A stretch of DNA of 23,503 nt, from positions 1 through 23,503 of the forward strand of contig JABZJR010000005.1 of NCBI GenBank assembly GCA_015257705.1. The letters run 5' to 3'. The stretch comes from Nanosynbacter sp. GTDB lineage: Bacteria; Patescibacteriota; Saccharimonadia; Saccharimonadales; Saccharimonadaceae. Both the position numbers and the translations under genes were made by a program. The notes beneath the pieces are model-generated. The model ran no database searches. It was not told the origin of the DNA and saw only the letters and a list, made by a program, of their open reading frames with translations. Below are positions 1 to 8,309 of this stretch, one piece after another (the stretch's first letter is position 1; each line of letters opens with the position of its first letter).

Positions 1-25
1 ATAAAAAGAGCGGCCTTTTTTGGAC

Positions 26-52
26 TTAGCACTCTTGCACTGAGAGTGCTAA
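26..52 (+). promoter_or_regulatory. CIRCE operator (HrcA binding site)
   Basis: A perfect 9-bp inverted repeat, TTAGCACTC (26-34) and GAGTGCTAA (44-52), is separated by exactly 9 nt. This is the canonical CIRCE element bound by the heat-shock repressor HrcA. It lies directly on the dnaJ promoter: its spacer contains the -35 box. Bound HrcA would therefore block RNA polymerase, and release on heat or misfolding stress would derepress dnaJ. The hrcA gene itself is not in the window. Confidence 0.95.
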
Positions 53-63
53 ACGCGTATAAT
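35..63 (+). promoter_or_regulatory. dnaJ promoter, embedded in CIRCE
   Basis: A -35-like TTGCAC (35-40) lies inside the CIRCE spacer. After a 17-nt spacer comes a consensus -10 TATAAT (58-63). The start codon at 73 is only 9 nt beyond the -10 box, so the predicted leader is about 3 nt. The AAGG before the ATG is too close to serve as a Shine-Dalgarno site. Confidence 0.8.
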
Positions 64-72
64 ATATAAGGT

Positions 73-1182
73 ATGAGCAAGCGTGATTATTATGAAATAT
101 TGGGCGTTCCAAAGACCGCTTCTGAAGATGAGATAAAAAAGGCTTTTCGTAAATTAGCAATTAAATATCATCCTGACAAACAGGGTGGCGACGAGGCTAA
201 ATTTAAGGAAATTAACGAAGCCTATGAAGTTCTGAAGGATAAACAGAAGCGACAGCGTTATGATCAATTTGGTCATGCTGGCGTTGGTGGCGCGTCTGGT
301 GGCGGTTTTTCTGGCAATCCGTTTGAAGGATTTGGTGGATTCGGTGGTCAAAACGTTCACTTTGATTTTGGTGATGGTGGACTAGGTGATATTTTTAGCC
401 AATTCTTCGGTGGCGCAGCTGGCGGCGCCGGGAATGGTCGTTCGCGTGGGCGTGATGTTGAAACTAGTGTAACATTAAGTTTTGAGGACGCAGTATTTGG
501 TGTAGAAAAGAAAATTAGTTTAATGCTGGATGTTGAATGTGAGCATTGCCATGGCGATGGCGCCGAGCCTGGATTTGGAATGAAAACGTGCCCAACCTGT
601 AAGGGTGCGGGTCAGCAAACTCGAACGATGAATTCGCTGTTTGGGCAAATTCAGCAGGCGGTTGTTTGTGAAACTTGTCACGGCAAGGGAAAAATTCCTG
701 AAAAAGAATGTTCAGTTTGTCGAGGAAAAGGCACGACCCGACAGAATCAGGATATCACTATTAAAATTCCGGCGGGAATTGATGATGGCGCGACAATTCG
801 TCTACGCGATCGTGGCGAAGCAGTTGCTGGTGGCAGTAGAGGTGATTTATATGTCCACATTCGCGTTAAGGCGCATAAAAAATTTACTCGTGAGGGTAAT
901 ATTATTCTTAGCGAAGAGCATATTTCTATGGTTGATGCGGCACTGGGAACGGAGATTGATGTGGAGACTGTGGATGGCGTAATAACGATGAAAATCCCAG
1001 CGGGCACTCAGAGTGGCACTGATTTCAAGCTGTCGGGTCATGGCGTGCCGCACTTACATAGTGAATCTCGTGGTCCGCATATTGTGGGTGTTATTGTTGA
1101 TACGCCAACCAAATTGACCAAAAAGCAGAAGGAGCTTTTGGAGCAATTTAAGGGCGCGAAAAAACGAGGACTGTTCTCTTAG
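73..1182 (+). CDS. dnaJ: Chaperone DnaJ (Hsp40)
   Basis: Co-chaperone that delivers unfolded clients to DnaK and stimulates its ATPase in the cytoplasm. The 369-aa protein has full family architecture. The N-terminal J domain carries the HPD tripeptide at residues 33-35, followed by a long Gly/Phe-rich linker (about residues 68-125). A zinc-binding domain has four CxxCxGxG repeats with cysteine pairs at 156/159, 173/176, 199/202 and 213/216. C-terminal substrate-binding domains follow. All eight zinc ligands are present, so this is a functional type I DnaJ rather than a partial J-domain protein. It stands alone with its own CIRCE-controlled promoter. dnaK and grpE could lie just upstream but are not visible. 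The ATG at 73 is the first in frame and sits just after the -10 box, which implies a near-leaderless mRNA. Confidence 0.97.
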   Translation: MSKRDYYEILGVPKTASEDEIKKAFRKLAIKYHPDKQGGDEAKFKEINEAYEVLKDKQKRQRYDQFGHAGVGGASGGGFSGNPFEGFGGFGGQNVHFDFGDGGLGDIFSQFFGGAAGGAGNGRSRGRDVETSVTLSFEDAVFGVEKKISLMLDVECEHCHGDGAEPGFGMKTCPTCKGAGQQTRTMNSLFGQIQQAVVCETCHGKGKIPEKECSVCRGKGTTRQNQDITIKIPAGIDDGATIRLRDRGEAVAGGSRGDLYVHIRVKAHKKFTREGNIILSEEHISMVDAALGTEIDVETVDGVITMKIPAGTQSGTDFKLSGHGVPHLHSESRGPHIVGVIVDTPTKLTKKQKELLEQFKGAKKRGLFS

Positions 1183-1187
1183 TATAT

Positions 1188-1233
1188 TTGTCGAGAAAAA
1201 ATCCTGTGCTATACTGAAGCTAACATAAGAGGA
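1188..1233 (+). promoter_or_regulatory. Promoter and ribosome binding site of the 1243 gene
   Basis: TTGTCG (1188-1193), a 16-nt spacer and TATACT (1210-1215) form a plausible sigma70-type promoter. A Shine-Dalgarno-like AAGAGGA at 1227-1233 lies 9 nt before the ATG at 1243. Unlike many neighbours, this gene has a conventional leader of about 20 nt. Confidence 0.6.
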
Positions 1234-1242
1234 ATTGAAGGC

Positions 1243-4200
1243 ATGGGATTAATTTTTCTGATAATAGTTATTATTGTAGTAATTAAGCTAATAAAATTAT
1301 TACAGAGAGGCAATAGTCAGTCGTCTAATTATTCCGAAGATTATCGGCAGGGATATTGGGATGGCGTGCGTGATGCACAAAGTGGATGTGCAAAAATTGA
1401 GAATGAAAACGGTCAAGTGAGGCTTATTACCGAGAATCAAAGCGCCGCTTCGCGGTTTGCGAATATGCCGTTAAATATCAGTAAGAATGAGAATCTCGAT
1501 AATATAATTTCTACTAGTATTTCCACGGCTGAAGAGAGAGTAAATACGGTTGCTGTGCCTGTTGAGGATAATATTGAACGGACATCACATATTGATGACA
1601 AGGAAAAGGAGAGGGGCCGTAAGACTACAATTAATATAGCGCTATATACGGCATCGCTACTTCTGACTGCGGGGATATTGCTTCTGGTTCAGGCAATTAA
1701 TCTATCTATCCAACTTAGGTTTGGGTTGGTGTGGCTGTTTATTTTTATTTATTATATTATTGGTCAGATATTGTATGCTCGCTTGCCAATATTGAAATCT
1801 GCGTCGACGGCACTTATTGGCACCGCCTTGGCAGCTGTACCAATTGGTGGCTGGACTATGAGTTTACTTTTAGGTATTGACCCCGCATGGTGCTGGCTTA
1901 TTACCTCTGTAATTGGTGCTGTTTTGTGTGTTGATGCTACAGTGAGATTGAATAGTAGACCTCTTGCTTATGTATCGCTACTATCGATGTTTACGATGAC
2001 GACTAGTTTGCCGGCTGTTGTGCATGCGCAGCTGGTCTGGTATTACGTTGTAATGCTGCTATTTGGATGTTTGATGACTGTGGCTGCATATTTTTCTAGT
2101 CGCTTTCCTCGTCAGTTCGTCGAACCGCTAAACGTTGTGAATCCGTTTATCGTGCCGATGACGATGTTTATCGCGCTTAGCTCGTCGGCATATATGGGTA
2201 CATTAGATATTAGTGTACTGTTATTTGCTAGCGTTGCATATTACTTTACGGTTGCTCTTGTTGAGAAGTCTAAAAAGATGCGTACTTATGAATTGACAAC
2301 AGCTCGCTTATTGTTAATGGTGATGGCTACTAGTTTCGCAATGTATTTATCTGACGATAACCAGTTGGTCGTAAGTGTGATTTTAGGGTTAGCGGCGCTT
2401 GGAAATATAATCTGGTCCGTTACGTCAATGTACATTCAGAAACAGTACGATAGACATCATGAAATAGTATTGTGGGTTAGTTTTGTTGTGTCGCTAAGTG
2501 CTTTATTTGGCGTGATCGGTTCTGGAGATTCGCTACGAATGATGGTTGCCTTTACCTTTATTAGTGTTATTTCAGCGATTAGTCTTGCAATCCTTTTTTT
2601 GTTACGTCGTGTCCGCTTCGGTGTTATGATTGTGATATCTGGGATTCTATTGGTGCCGATTGGTATAACACTATTCAATATCGATATAGCTATAGCACCA
2701 CGCGTACAATATCTAATTTTTCTATTTATGACACCGCTACCAGTTATTTGCCGATTGCTAATTTTGAAGCGTCCGAATATTAGTAAAAGTCAGGCCGCTT
2801 TGGTATATGGCGCCGCGTCAACTTGGCTATTAATGGCAATGTTTACTTCAGCGATGATAGCCACTTATGCGACAGAGGAAGCCCTGATGTGCCTATCGGG
2901 CGCGATAGCTATCGGCGCTGGCATTATGAGTGTGATTGTATGGCGCGAAAAAGTTTATGAGTTTGTAGTTGGAGTCCATACCTCTTTAATGTTGTCGGTA
3001 TTTTTGCTAGCTTTAGGTTTTGCGATGTCTAGTGAAAACATATCTATTTTAATGGCGTGGATAAATGTGTTGTCGCTATTAATAGTAGAGTGGCTTTATC
3101 GTCGTCATAGCAATACAGCCATCAAAAGTCGTGAGCTGTTTCTATATTCTATTATTGGCGTAGCTATCATTGTTGTGTTGTCGTCAATTCATCCGATAGT
3201 TTGGCTGCCGTTAGTGGTGTCACTATACTATGCGTTTTACCGATGTCGTAGAGAGGTTTATTTGGGTGGGGCATATCTTACGACAATCATCTTTGTTTTA
3301 TTATCCCTGCATTGGTTGAATATACCGTTTAATGACAATCTCGCAATTGCTGCATGGGTGAGTCTAGTTGGTTTTGGGTCTTTGTACTGGCTGTTGCGAA
3401 TGAATAGGCAATCGTCAATTATTAGTGATATGACGCTATGTGCTGCTGTAGTTCCAGCGATAGTGCTTCCAATAATTAATCTACTGGCAACATATGATTT
3501 GTCGTTCAAGGTATTGGGATGGCTAGCAGCTGTAGCGGCTCTTTATATGGCGGTACTTGCTAAACGAGATTGGCGAATAATGGCAATAGCTGCACATCCG
3601 AGTCTGGTGTTGTTGCTTTACCTTATAGCGCAACGGCTTGCCATCCCACTCGAATTTATGTCAGTCGTTGCCCTGGTTGTTTTTGTGGTGTTTTACGGCT
3701 TGGCTATTGCTGCGCGAATCAGAAAGATGTCGAGTTGTTGGTATTACTCTTCGTTCTATAGTGCCATCGGCTGGTCGGTAGTCTTATTGTCTATTGCTAC
3801 ATCAGTTAGCGCTATGGCGGCGCCAGTGATTATGTCAGCGCTGGTGTGGATAATTAACGGTATAGCCTTGATGTTCGAAGGTGTTCCTAAAAAGAATATT
3901 TTATATTTTGATTCAGGTGCGATTCTGATTTTGTGTGGTGTTTTATTTACTATTAAAAACCTAGCCCTACCCGTTCACGCTATCACAATACCATATTTGT
4001 GGTCAGCGGCAATTCTTTCGGGAGCGGTGATGTCGTGGCGTTGGTTGGGGTATATTCATAAGTCTACGACAGTACATCTAGTACTGGCTCTCTCTGCGCT
4101 TAGTCTGCCGACCCTCATCCTGGCGTTAGCAGGAGACGGCGTTATGGAAATATTATTCCTAATAGAGCATTCATCGATAGTCGTCGTGGGGCTGGTGCTT

Positions 4201-4377
4201 AACAAACGGCTGATTACGACCTGGGGTGCCGTATGTGTGACATTAGCTTTGATATACCTATTGTCGGGATACACTTATGTATTAGCTATTTTGGCTGGTA
4301 TATCTATCATTGTAGCGGTGACAATTGTGGTAGCGAGAGCTCAAAGAAGCAAAAGGCAAGATATTGCAAAAAGATAG
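1243..4377 (+). CDS. Giant polytopic membrane protein, function unknown
   Basis: I do not recognise a characterised family with confidence. The 1044-aa product begins with one strongly hydrophobic segment (about residues 2-19). A polar, probably non-membrane linker of about 110 residues follows, containing a YRQGYWDGVRDAQ-type patch and Glu/Lys-rich stretches. From about residue 130 to 1030 it is almost continuous hydrophobic helices, roughly 25 or more membrane passes, ending in a short basic tail with several Arg/Lys residues. The layout resembles large DUF2339/DUF2157-like or 'SCO7613 C-terminal domain' bacterial membrane proteins, but I see no diagnostic motif or catalytic signature. It has its own promoter and Shine-Dalgarno site. 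The -35 box of the next gene overlaps its 3' end. Coding is uninterrupted despite the length, so it is under selection. A role as transporter, flippase or envelope scaffold would be guesswork. Confidence 0.85.
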   Translation: MGLIFLIIVIIVVIKLIKLLQRGNSQSSNYSEDYRQGYWDGVRDAQSGCAKIENENGQVRLITENQSAASRFANMPLNISKNENLDNIISTSISTAEERVNTVAVPVEDNIERTSHIDDKEKERGRKTTINIALYTASLLLTAGILLLVQAINLSIQLRFGLVWLFIFIYYIIGQILYARLPILKSASTALIGTALAAVPIGGWTMSLLLGIDPAWCWLITSVIGAVLCVDATVRLNSRPLAYVSLLSMFTMTTSLPAVVHAQLVWYYVVMLLFGCLMTVAAYFSSRFPRQFVEPLNVVNPFIVPMTMFIALSSSAYMGTLDISVLLFASVAYYFTVALVEKSKKMRTYELTTARLLLMVMATSFAMYLSDDNQLVVSVILGLAALGNIIWSVTSMYIQKQYDRHHEIVLWVSFVVSLSALFGVIGSGDSLRMMVAFTFISVISAISLAILFLLRRVRFGVMIVISGILLVPIGITLFNIDIAIAPRVQYLIFLFMTPLPVICRLLILKRPNISKSQAALVYGAASTWLLMAMFTSAMIATYATEEALMCLSGAIAIGAGIMSVIVWREKVYEFVVGVHTSLMLSVFLLALGFAMSSENISILMAWINVLSLLIVEWLYRRHSNTAIKSRELFLYSIIGVAIIVVLSSIHPIVWLPLVVSLYYAFYRCRREVYLGGAYLTTIIFVLLSLHWLNIPFNDNLAIAAWVSLVGFGSLYWLLRMNRQSSIISDMTLCAAVVPAIVLPIINLLATYDLSFKVLGWLAAVAALYMAVLAKRDWRIMAIAAHPSLVLLLYLIAQRLAIPLEFMSVVALVVFVVFYGLAIAARIRKMSSCWYYSSFYSAIGWSVVLLSIATSVSAMAAPVIMSALVWIINGIALMFEGVPKKNILYFDSGAILILCGVLFTIKNLALPVHAITIPYLWSAAILSGAVMSWRWLGYIHKSTTVHLVLALSALSLPTLILALAGDGVMEILFLIEHSSIVVVGLVLNKRLITTWGAVCVTLALIYLLSGYTYVLAILAGISIIVAVTIVVARAQRSKRQDIAKR

Positions 4378-4392
4378 TTTTTATGCCATAAT
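4364..4392 (+). promoter_or_regulatory. Promoter of the DUF1704 gene
   Basis: TTGCAA (4364-4369), a 17-nt spacer and CATAAT (4387-4392) precede the ATG at 4400 by 7 nt, giving a predicted leader of about 1 nt. The TTG of the -35 box is in frame with the gene and could be mistaken for a start codon. The -35 box overlaps the last codons of the upstream membrane-protein gene. Confidence 0.75.
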
Positions 4393-4399
4393 ATGCAAC

Positions 4400-5794
4400 A
4401 TGAATAAAGAGGAGACCTTTAATACAATAGAAACAATTGAGAATCAGTCTTCTGTAGAGGACCTTTATGGTCAGCTAACAGATTTGTCGCCAAAAATTGT
4501 TACGATGTTTAATCCATCAAATCGCAAAGAAGAGGAGGAGAGGTTTCTTTCTGGGGAGGTTAGAAGCCCTCAGTTTTACTATGAAAAGCTCAATTCTGCT
4601 GATTTTGACGAAGCTATAGAAAGGATACGAGAACTTGGTGATAAGATACTGAATCATCCTGGCCTACTGCCATCACACAGAGGTATTTACGAAGAGTTCA
4701 TTGCAGATTACTCAAAGAAGACGACGCTACTTAATTATGCGCAACAGTATAACAATGCAAAATCAGAAGAGGAAAAGAAAGCCGCTGCTGAGAAGTATAG
4801 GCATCTAAACATTGAATCTTACAGTGAGCCGGACGAAGATACCTATCGTTCTCTGTTGGGCGGAAAATTAAACGCTATTCATAACAAAAAATTGACAGGG
4901 AAAGCGGATGAACTGCGTAAAGAGTTATTCGGTATGGTTAATTTCAAGCCTGGAATGGATATTCCAGAGAGATTCCGTCCATCAGACGAAACGGTGGAAT
5001 GGATGCATAGTGTAGCAGAGTCTTTATATGGAGGCATGCTAAGTCATATTCCTAATGAGCAAGAAGAATTTGATCCGTATGAGTTGCAGAAAATATTTAC
5101 TGATGTTATCGAAGAAGAGTTCAATGGACTTAATGATCCAGAGGGTTATGCTGGAGCAGCGGAGGGTTGGACGGTTTCTGTAGGGAAGGCTACTTCTGTT
5201 AATGTAAAATCCTCTGAGAAAAGAATAGCTATTCCCGACAATGGTATGATGAGGTCTCACAAAAAGGTCGAGAATTTAGTAGTTCACGAGATTGGTGTTC
5301 ATATGCTGAGGTCTATTACAGGTGGAGAGACTGATGTGCTTCCTCTGAAATCTGGATTGAGCGACTATTATGACACCGAGGAAGGGCTGGGCGTGGTGAT
5401 GGAGCAGGCTTTGAGCGGAAAGTTTGCTGAGCGCGGTGTTGATCACTATATAACTGCCGGATTGGCGTATTATGATGAAAAAGATTTTCGTGGTGCATTT
5501 GAAGTGAAATGGAGGTTGTTGCTGCTCGACTCTGTTGAAGATGGAGGTGAAATTAACGATGAGCAGATAGCAAAGGCAAAAAAGACTGCTTTTACTCAGA
5601 CTCTACGAAGCTTCCGCGGGACAAATGACATGCCTTTATTTAAAGATCTGAGCTATTATAATGGCTCAGTAGAAGTTTGGAGATACCTAGAATCTATAAA
5701 AGGTGATGACTTTTTACTATCGTTGCTTCTTGCCGGGAAAGTGAATACTTCAAAGAAACATAGGGATGTTATTCTTGAATCAAAAAGTATGTAG
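4400..5794 (+). CDS. DUF1704 / MATCAP-like zinc carboxypeptidase
   Basis: The 464-aa product matches the DUF1704 family, which includes the eukaryotic tubulin tyrosine carboxypeptidase MATCAP and bacterial 'QEGLA' proteins. The family's zinc-binding HExxxH motif is visible as HEIGVH at residues 296-301. The following TEEGL segment (residues 326-330) supplies the expected acidic ligand. The N-terminal third is charged and helical, with no signal peptide, so it should act in the cytoplasm. Family knowledge predicts removal of C-terminal residues from protein or peptide tails; the bacterial substrate is unknown. The start was set to ATG 4400, because the upstream in-frame TTG at 4364 is part of the -35 box and the -10 box would otherwise lie inside the coding region. 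It is followed by a retropepsin-like protease and a RimK-type ligase, suggesting it edits peptide additions made by that ligase. Confidence 0.85.
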   Translation: MNKEETFNTIETIENQSSVEDLYGQLTDLSPKIVTMFNPSNRKEEEERFLSGEVRSPQFYYEKLNSADFDEAIERIRELGDKILNHPGLLPSHRGIYEEFIADYSKKTTLLNYAQQYNNAKSEEEKKAAAEKYRHLNIESYSEPDEDTYRSLLGGKLNAIHNKKLTGKADELRKELFGMVNFKPGMDIPERFRPSDETVEWMHSVAESLYGGMLSHIPNEQEEFDPYELQKIFTDVIEEEFNGLNDPEGYAGAAEGWTVSVGKATSVNVKSSEKRIAIPDNGMMRSHKKVENLVVHEIGVHMLRSITGGETDVLPLKSGLSDYYDTEEGLGVVMEQALSGKFAERGVDHYITAGLAYYDEKDFRGAFEVKWRLLLLDSVEDGGEINDEQIAKAKKTAFTQTLRSFRGTNDMPLFKDLSYYNGSVEVWRYLESIKGDDFLLSLLLAGKVNTSKKHRDVILESKSM

Positions 5795-5809
5795 TAGGGC
5801 GTTATACAT

Positions 5810-5838
5810 TTGATATATATCATAAATTATGCCATAAT
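5810..5838 (+). promoter_or_regulatory. Promoter of the retropepsin-like protease/rimK pair
   Basis: TTGATA (5810-5815), a 17-nt spacer and CATAAT (5833-5838) lie 8 nt before the ATG at 5847. The predicted leader is about 2 nt and there is no Shine-Dalgarno sequence. Confidence 0.75.
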
Positions 5839-5846
5839 ATTGACGT

Positions 5847-6353
5847 ATGAAAGAAAAATCCATTATTGGGTCGACTGAGTTTGTGAACTTCGGCGAGCGA
5901 GCGCAAAAAGTCCCAGCTAAAATTGATACGGGCGCCGATTCCAGTGCGGTTTGGGCGAGTAATATTCACATTGATAAAGATGGAGTGCTGAAATTTTCTC
6001 TGTTTGGTGAAGGTTCGCCGTATTATAATGGTAAGATATTTAAGAGAACTGATTATTCTGTAGCCAGAGTGCGCTCTGCAATGGGGCAAGAGCAGATTCG
6101 TTATCGAACACACTTTTGGGTAAAACTTGGTGGGCGAAAAATTAAAATGTTGATGAATCTATCTGATCGGTCGAAGAATGAATTTCCGGTGTTAATTGGA
6201 AGACGGTCGATTTCTGGAAAATTCCTAGTGGATGTCTCAAGAAAAAATGTTCGCAGAAAAAAACCGTCCGTAACTGCTAGTCTCAATGAAGAAGTAAAAT
6301 TGAATCCATACGAATTTTATAAAAAATATCATCAGAAAGGTGAAGAAAAATAA
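5847..6353 (+). CDS. Retropepsin-like aspartyl protease ('ATP-dependent zinc protease', PF05618 type)
   Basis: This 168-aa protein shows the retropepsin fold signature: AKIDTGADSSAVWA at about residues 24-37, with the catalytic Asp-Thr-Gly at 27-29. A later hydrophobic FPVLIGRR segment is typical of the family. Databases often call the family 'ATP-dependent zinc protease', but the visible motif is that of a small homodimeric aspartyl protease. These proteins are frequently encoded next to RimK-like ATP-grasp ligases and are thought to process the peptide tails those ligases add. Here the stop TAA overlaps the ATG of rimK by one base (TAATG at 6351-6355), so the two should be translationally coupled. 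There is no signal peptide, and the C-terminus is Lys-rich. Family assignment is firm; the substrate is inferred only from the partner. Confidence 0.88.
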   Translation: MKEKSIIGSTEFVNFGERAQKVPAKIDTGADSSAVWASNIHIDKDGVLKFSLFGEGSPYYNGKIFKRTDYSVARVRSAMGQEQIRYRTHFWVKLGGRKIKMLMNLSDRSKNEFPVLIGRRSISGKFLVDVSRKNVRRKKPSVTASLNEEVKLNPYEFYKKYHQKGEEK

Positions 6354-7270
6354 TGCGAATTGCAATCTTATCTAACGGCAACATTAATTATTCGACGCTT
6401 CGCCTGAAAGAAGAGGCTGAAAAACGCGGTCATCAAGTCAAGGTTATTAAGTATAAAAACTGCTACGTTTCAATTGACGAAAAGCATCCGACGGTCATCT
6501 ACAAAGGTAGGGAAATTGGTGATTTTGACGTGGTGATTCCGCGAATCGCGAGCCATATGACAAAGTATGGAACGGCGGTTTTGCGTCAATTGGAGATGAT
6601 GTATCCGAAGGCGTTTTTCATGAATCGCTCGATTGCAATTACTAGGGCGCGGGACAAATTGCGCTCAACGCAGTTATTAGTTAAAGCGGGAGTGTCGATT
6701 CCAAAGACGGTCTTTTCTCGAAACGCAACTGACATTGATTCGCTCATTGAAGAGATTGGTGGTATGCCGGCGATTATTAAGCTGGCGCGCGGTACGCACG
6801 GAAATGGTGTGGTTCTGGCGGAAACTAAAAAGGCTGCCAAGTCGGTTCTGCAGGCGTTCTATTTGACTAACTCGGACGGTACAAACGTGCTGCTTCAGGA
6901 GTTTATTAGAGAGTCGGCTGGTGTCGATATTCGTGCGTTTGTGGTTGGTAGTCAAGTGGTGGCTAGTATGAAGCGTCAGAGTTTGGACGATGATTTTCGT
7001 AGCAATTTGCACAAGGGCGGCGAAGGAACCAGTATAAAATTGACAGATTCTGAGCGTAAAATGTGCGTGAAAGCCGCTAAGGCAATGGGATTAACGGTTG
7101 CCGGAGTCGATTTCATGAGGTCAAGCCGTGGTGCTTTGGTGCTGGAAGTTAATGCTAGTCCAGGGTTTGGAATTGAGAAAATTACTCGCCGAAATGTGGC
7201 CGGAAAGATAATTGAATACATCGATCGAAACGCCAAGCGTGGTAATAAAAAAGATAAAATCGGCGCTTAA
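6353..7270 (+). CDS. rimK: RimK-family ATP-grasp alpha-L-glutamate ligase-like protein
   Basis: The 305-aa product has the RimK layout. An N-terminal pre-ATP-grasp domain begins MRIAILSNG and contains DVVIPRIASHMTKYG near residue 60. An ATP-grasp domain follows, with IIKLARGTHGNGVVLAE (nucleotide loop, about 145-160), a DIRAFVVG strand, the NLHKGGEG segment, and the metal-binding GVDFMRS and VLEVNASPGF motifs near the C-terminus. RimK enzymes use ATP to join glutamate to carboxyl groups; E. coli RimK adds Glu tails to ribosomal protein S6. Whether S6 or another substrate is used here cannot be read from the sequence. The start overlaps the upstream stop by one base, and an AAAGGTG Shine-Dalgarno-like segment precedes it. 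With the two upstream peptidases it forms a likely peptide-ligation and trimming module. Confidence 0.9.
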   Translation: MRIAILSNGNINYSTLRLKEEAEKRGHQVKVIKYKNCYVSIDEKHPTVIYKGREIGDFDVVIPRIASHMTKYGTAVLRQLEMMYPKAFFMNRSIAITRARDKLRSTQLLVKAGVSIPKTVFSRNATDIDSLIEEIGGMPAIIKLARGTHGNGVVLAETKKAAKSVLQAFYLTNSDGTNVLLQEFIRESAGVDIRAFVVGSQVVASMKRQSLDDDFRSNLHKGGEGTSIKLTDSERKMCVKAAKAMGLTVAGVDFMRSSRGALVLEVNASPGFGIEKITRRNVAGKIIEYIDRNAKRGNKKDKIGA

Positions 7271-7279
7271 GTATAAACT

Positions 7280-7288
7280 TGTTATAAT
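7280..7288 (+). promoter_or_regulatory. Extended -10 promoter of the DUF192 gene
   Basis: TGT-TATAAT (TATAAT at 7283-7288) is an extended -10 with no good -35. The ATG at 7295 begins exactly 6 nt beyond it, so the predicted start of transcription is the A of the start codon. Confidence 0.75.
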
Positions 7289-7294
7289 AGGTTT

Positions 7295-7786
7295 ATGGAC
7301 GAGCCTCGTCACTCGACAGTAACTCAGACTGTCATCAAATGGATATTTATCTGCGGTATGCTAATGGTTATTGGTGGGGCAATTTTTTATGCTTTTCGAA
7401 CGGTTTCGCCAAAAACGGAAATGATTTACCTTAATAAGACGATGCTTCGGGCGGAAATTGCTAATGATGAAGAATCGCAGCGGAAAGGCTTGTCTGGAAG
7501 ACTGGGGATTGATGAGAATTATGCCATGCTGTTCGTATTTGACCATAACGATCGTCATAAAATGTGGATGAAAGATATGAAGTTTTCGGTTGATATGATT
7601 TGGATCAATGATAAAAAGCGCGTCGTCTATGTAAAGCATAACGTCAAGCCAGACGCTGAGCCGCATGAAAAATATGCGCCACCAGTTCCGGCAAAGTACG
7701 TGTTGGAGGTTAAGGCAGGAGTTGCTAAGCGGGCGAGCGTTACGGTTGGGTCACAGGTAAAATTTGATTTGGAGGAGGATAAATGA
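7295..7786 (+). CDS. Membrane-anchored DUF192 domain protein
   Basis: The 163-aa protein has one N-terminal membrane helix (about residues 14-33), followed by a DUF192 domain outside the membrane. Family hallmarks are visible: a RKGLSGR segment after about 60 residues, HKMWMKDMKFSVDMIWI in the middle, and AKYVLEVKAG near the end. DUF192 is widespread in bacteria and archaea, usually secreted or anchored, with no settled biochemical role. There is no Shine-Dalgarno site and the -10 box lies 6 nt before the start, so the mRNA should be leaderless. Its stop overlaps the next start (ATGA, 7783-7786), which indicates translational coupling to the small membrane protein that follows. Confidence 0.87.
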   Translation: MDEPRHSTVTQTVIKWIFICGMLMVIGGAIFYAFRTVSPKTEMIYLNKTMLRAEIANDEESQRKGLSGRLGIDENYAMLFVFDHNDRHKMWMKDMKFSVDMIWINDKKRVVYVKHNVKPDAEPHEKYAPPVPAKYVLEVKAGVAKRASVTVGSQVKFDLEEDK

Positions 7787-8262
7787 GCGTAATAATTTTA
7801 TTTGGAGCAATTTTAGTAACGGTTTTTGCGGTTGCATTTGTTTCATCTCGAAGATTCGGTCCATTGGCGTTGTCGTTGGCGACGGGATTTTTACTATCAG
7901 AATGGTGGGGTGGCTGGCTGACAGGAGTGCTGGATGGCTTTAAATTGGAAACTGGTTTATTGCCAAATGGTGTAATTTCGGGATTAGTCTTAACGTTGGT
8001 TCCGCTAATTATGCTTCTTCTAAGCGGACCTAGATATCAGAAAAAACATGAGAGAATTGTCTCGGCGGCGGGAATCGCGTTTTTGACAGCAGCGCTATTG
8101 GTGGCTCCTCTGGGAAAATATATATCACTAGACGGACAGGCGCTGGAGCTGTATAAGATTTTCGCGAATAATTGGCGGTATGTGGCTACGTTTGGTTTGG
8201 TTTGTGGTCTAATTGACATTTTTTCACTACATACTGGCGGATCTAAACTCGCTAAGCATTGA
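7783..8262 (+). CDS. Small polytopic membrane protein, function unknown
   Basis: The 159-aa product has about four hydrophobic segments: roughly residues 2-20, 25-45, 60-82 and 92-112, with a weaker fifth near 130-148. A basic loop (RYQKKHER) follows the third. The overall pattern is loosely like CvpA-type proteins, but I cannot assign a family. A strong GGAGGAGG Shine-Dalgarno at 7771-7778 precedes the ATG by 4 nt, and the start overlaps the DUF192 stop. It is therefore the second gene of a two-gene operon. The -35 box of the tRNA promoter overlaps its stop codon. Confidence 0.8.
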   Translation: MSVIILFGAILVTVFAVAFVSSRRFGPLALSLATGFLLSEWWGGWLTGVLDGFKLETGLLPNGVISGLVLTLVPLIMLLLSGPRYQKKHERIVSAAGIAFLTAALLVAPLGKYISLDGQALELYKIFANNWRYVATFGLVCGLIDIFSLHTGGSKLAKH

Positions 8263-8287
8263 CCTTTGTGTTGGTTTGTGCTAGGAT
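8259..8287 (+). promoter_or_regulatory. tRNA-Lys promoter
   Basis: TTGACC (8259-8264), a 17-nt spacer and TAGGAT (8282-8287) lie 22 nt before the mature tRNA. The -35 box overlaps the TGA stop of the preceding gene. The implied 5' leader of about 16 nt would be removed by RNase P. Confidence 0.75.
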
Positions 8288-8309
8288 GAAAAAAGCGGAT
8301 ATTCCGAAT

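Noticed and set aside
3..21. Possible terminator at the window edge (AAAAAG ... CTTTTT)
   Set aside because: The stem is only six, mostly A-T, pairs and the upstream gene is not visible, so it cannot be supported.
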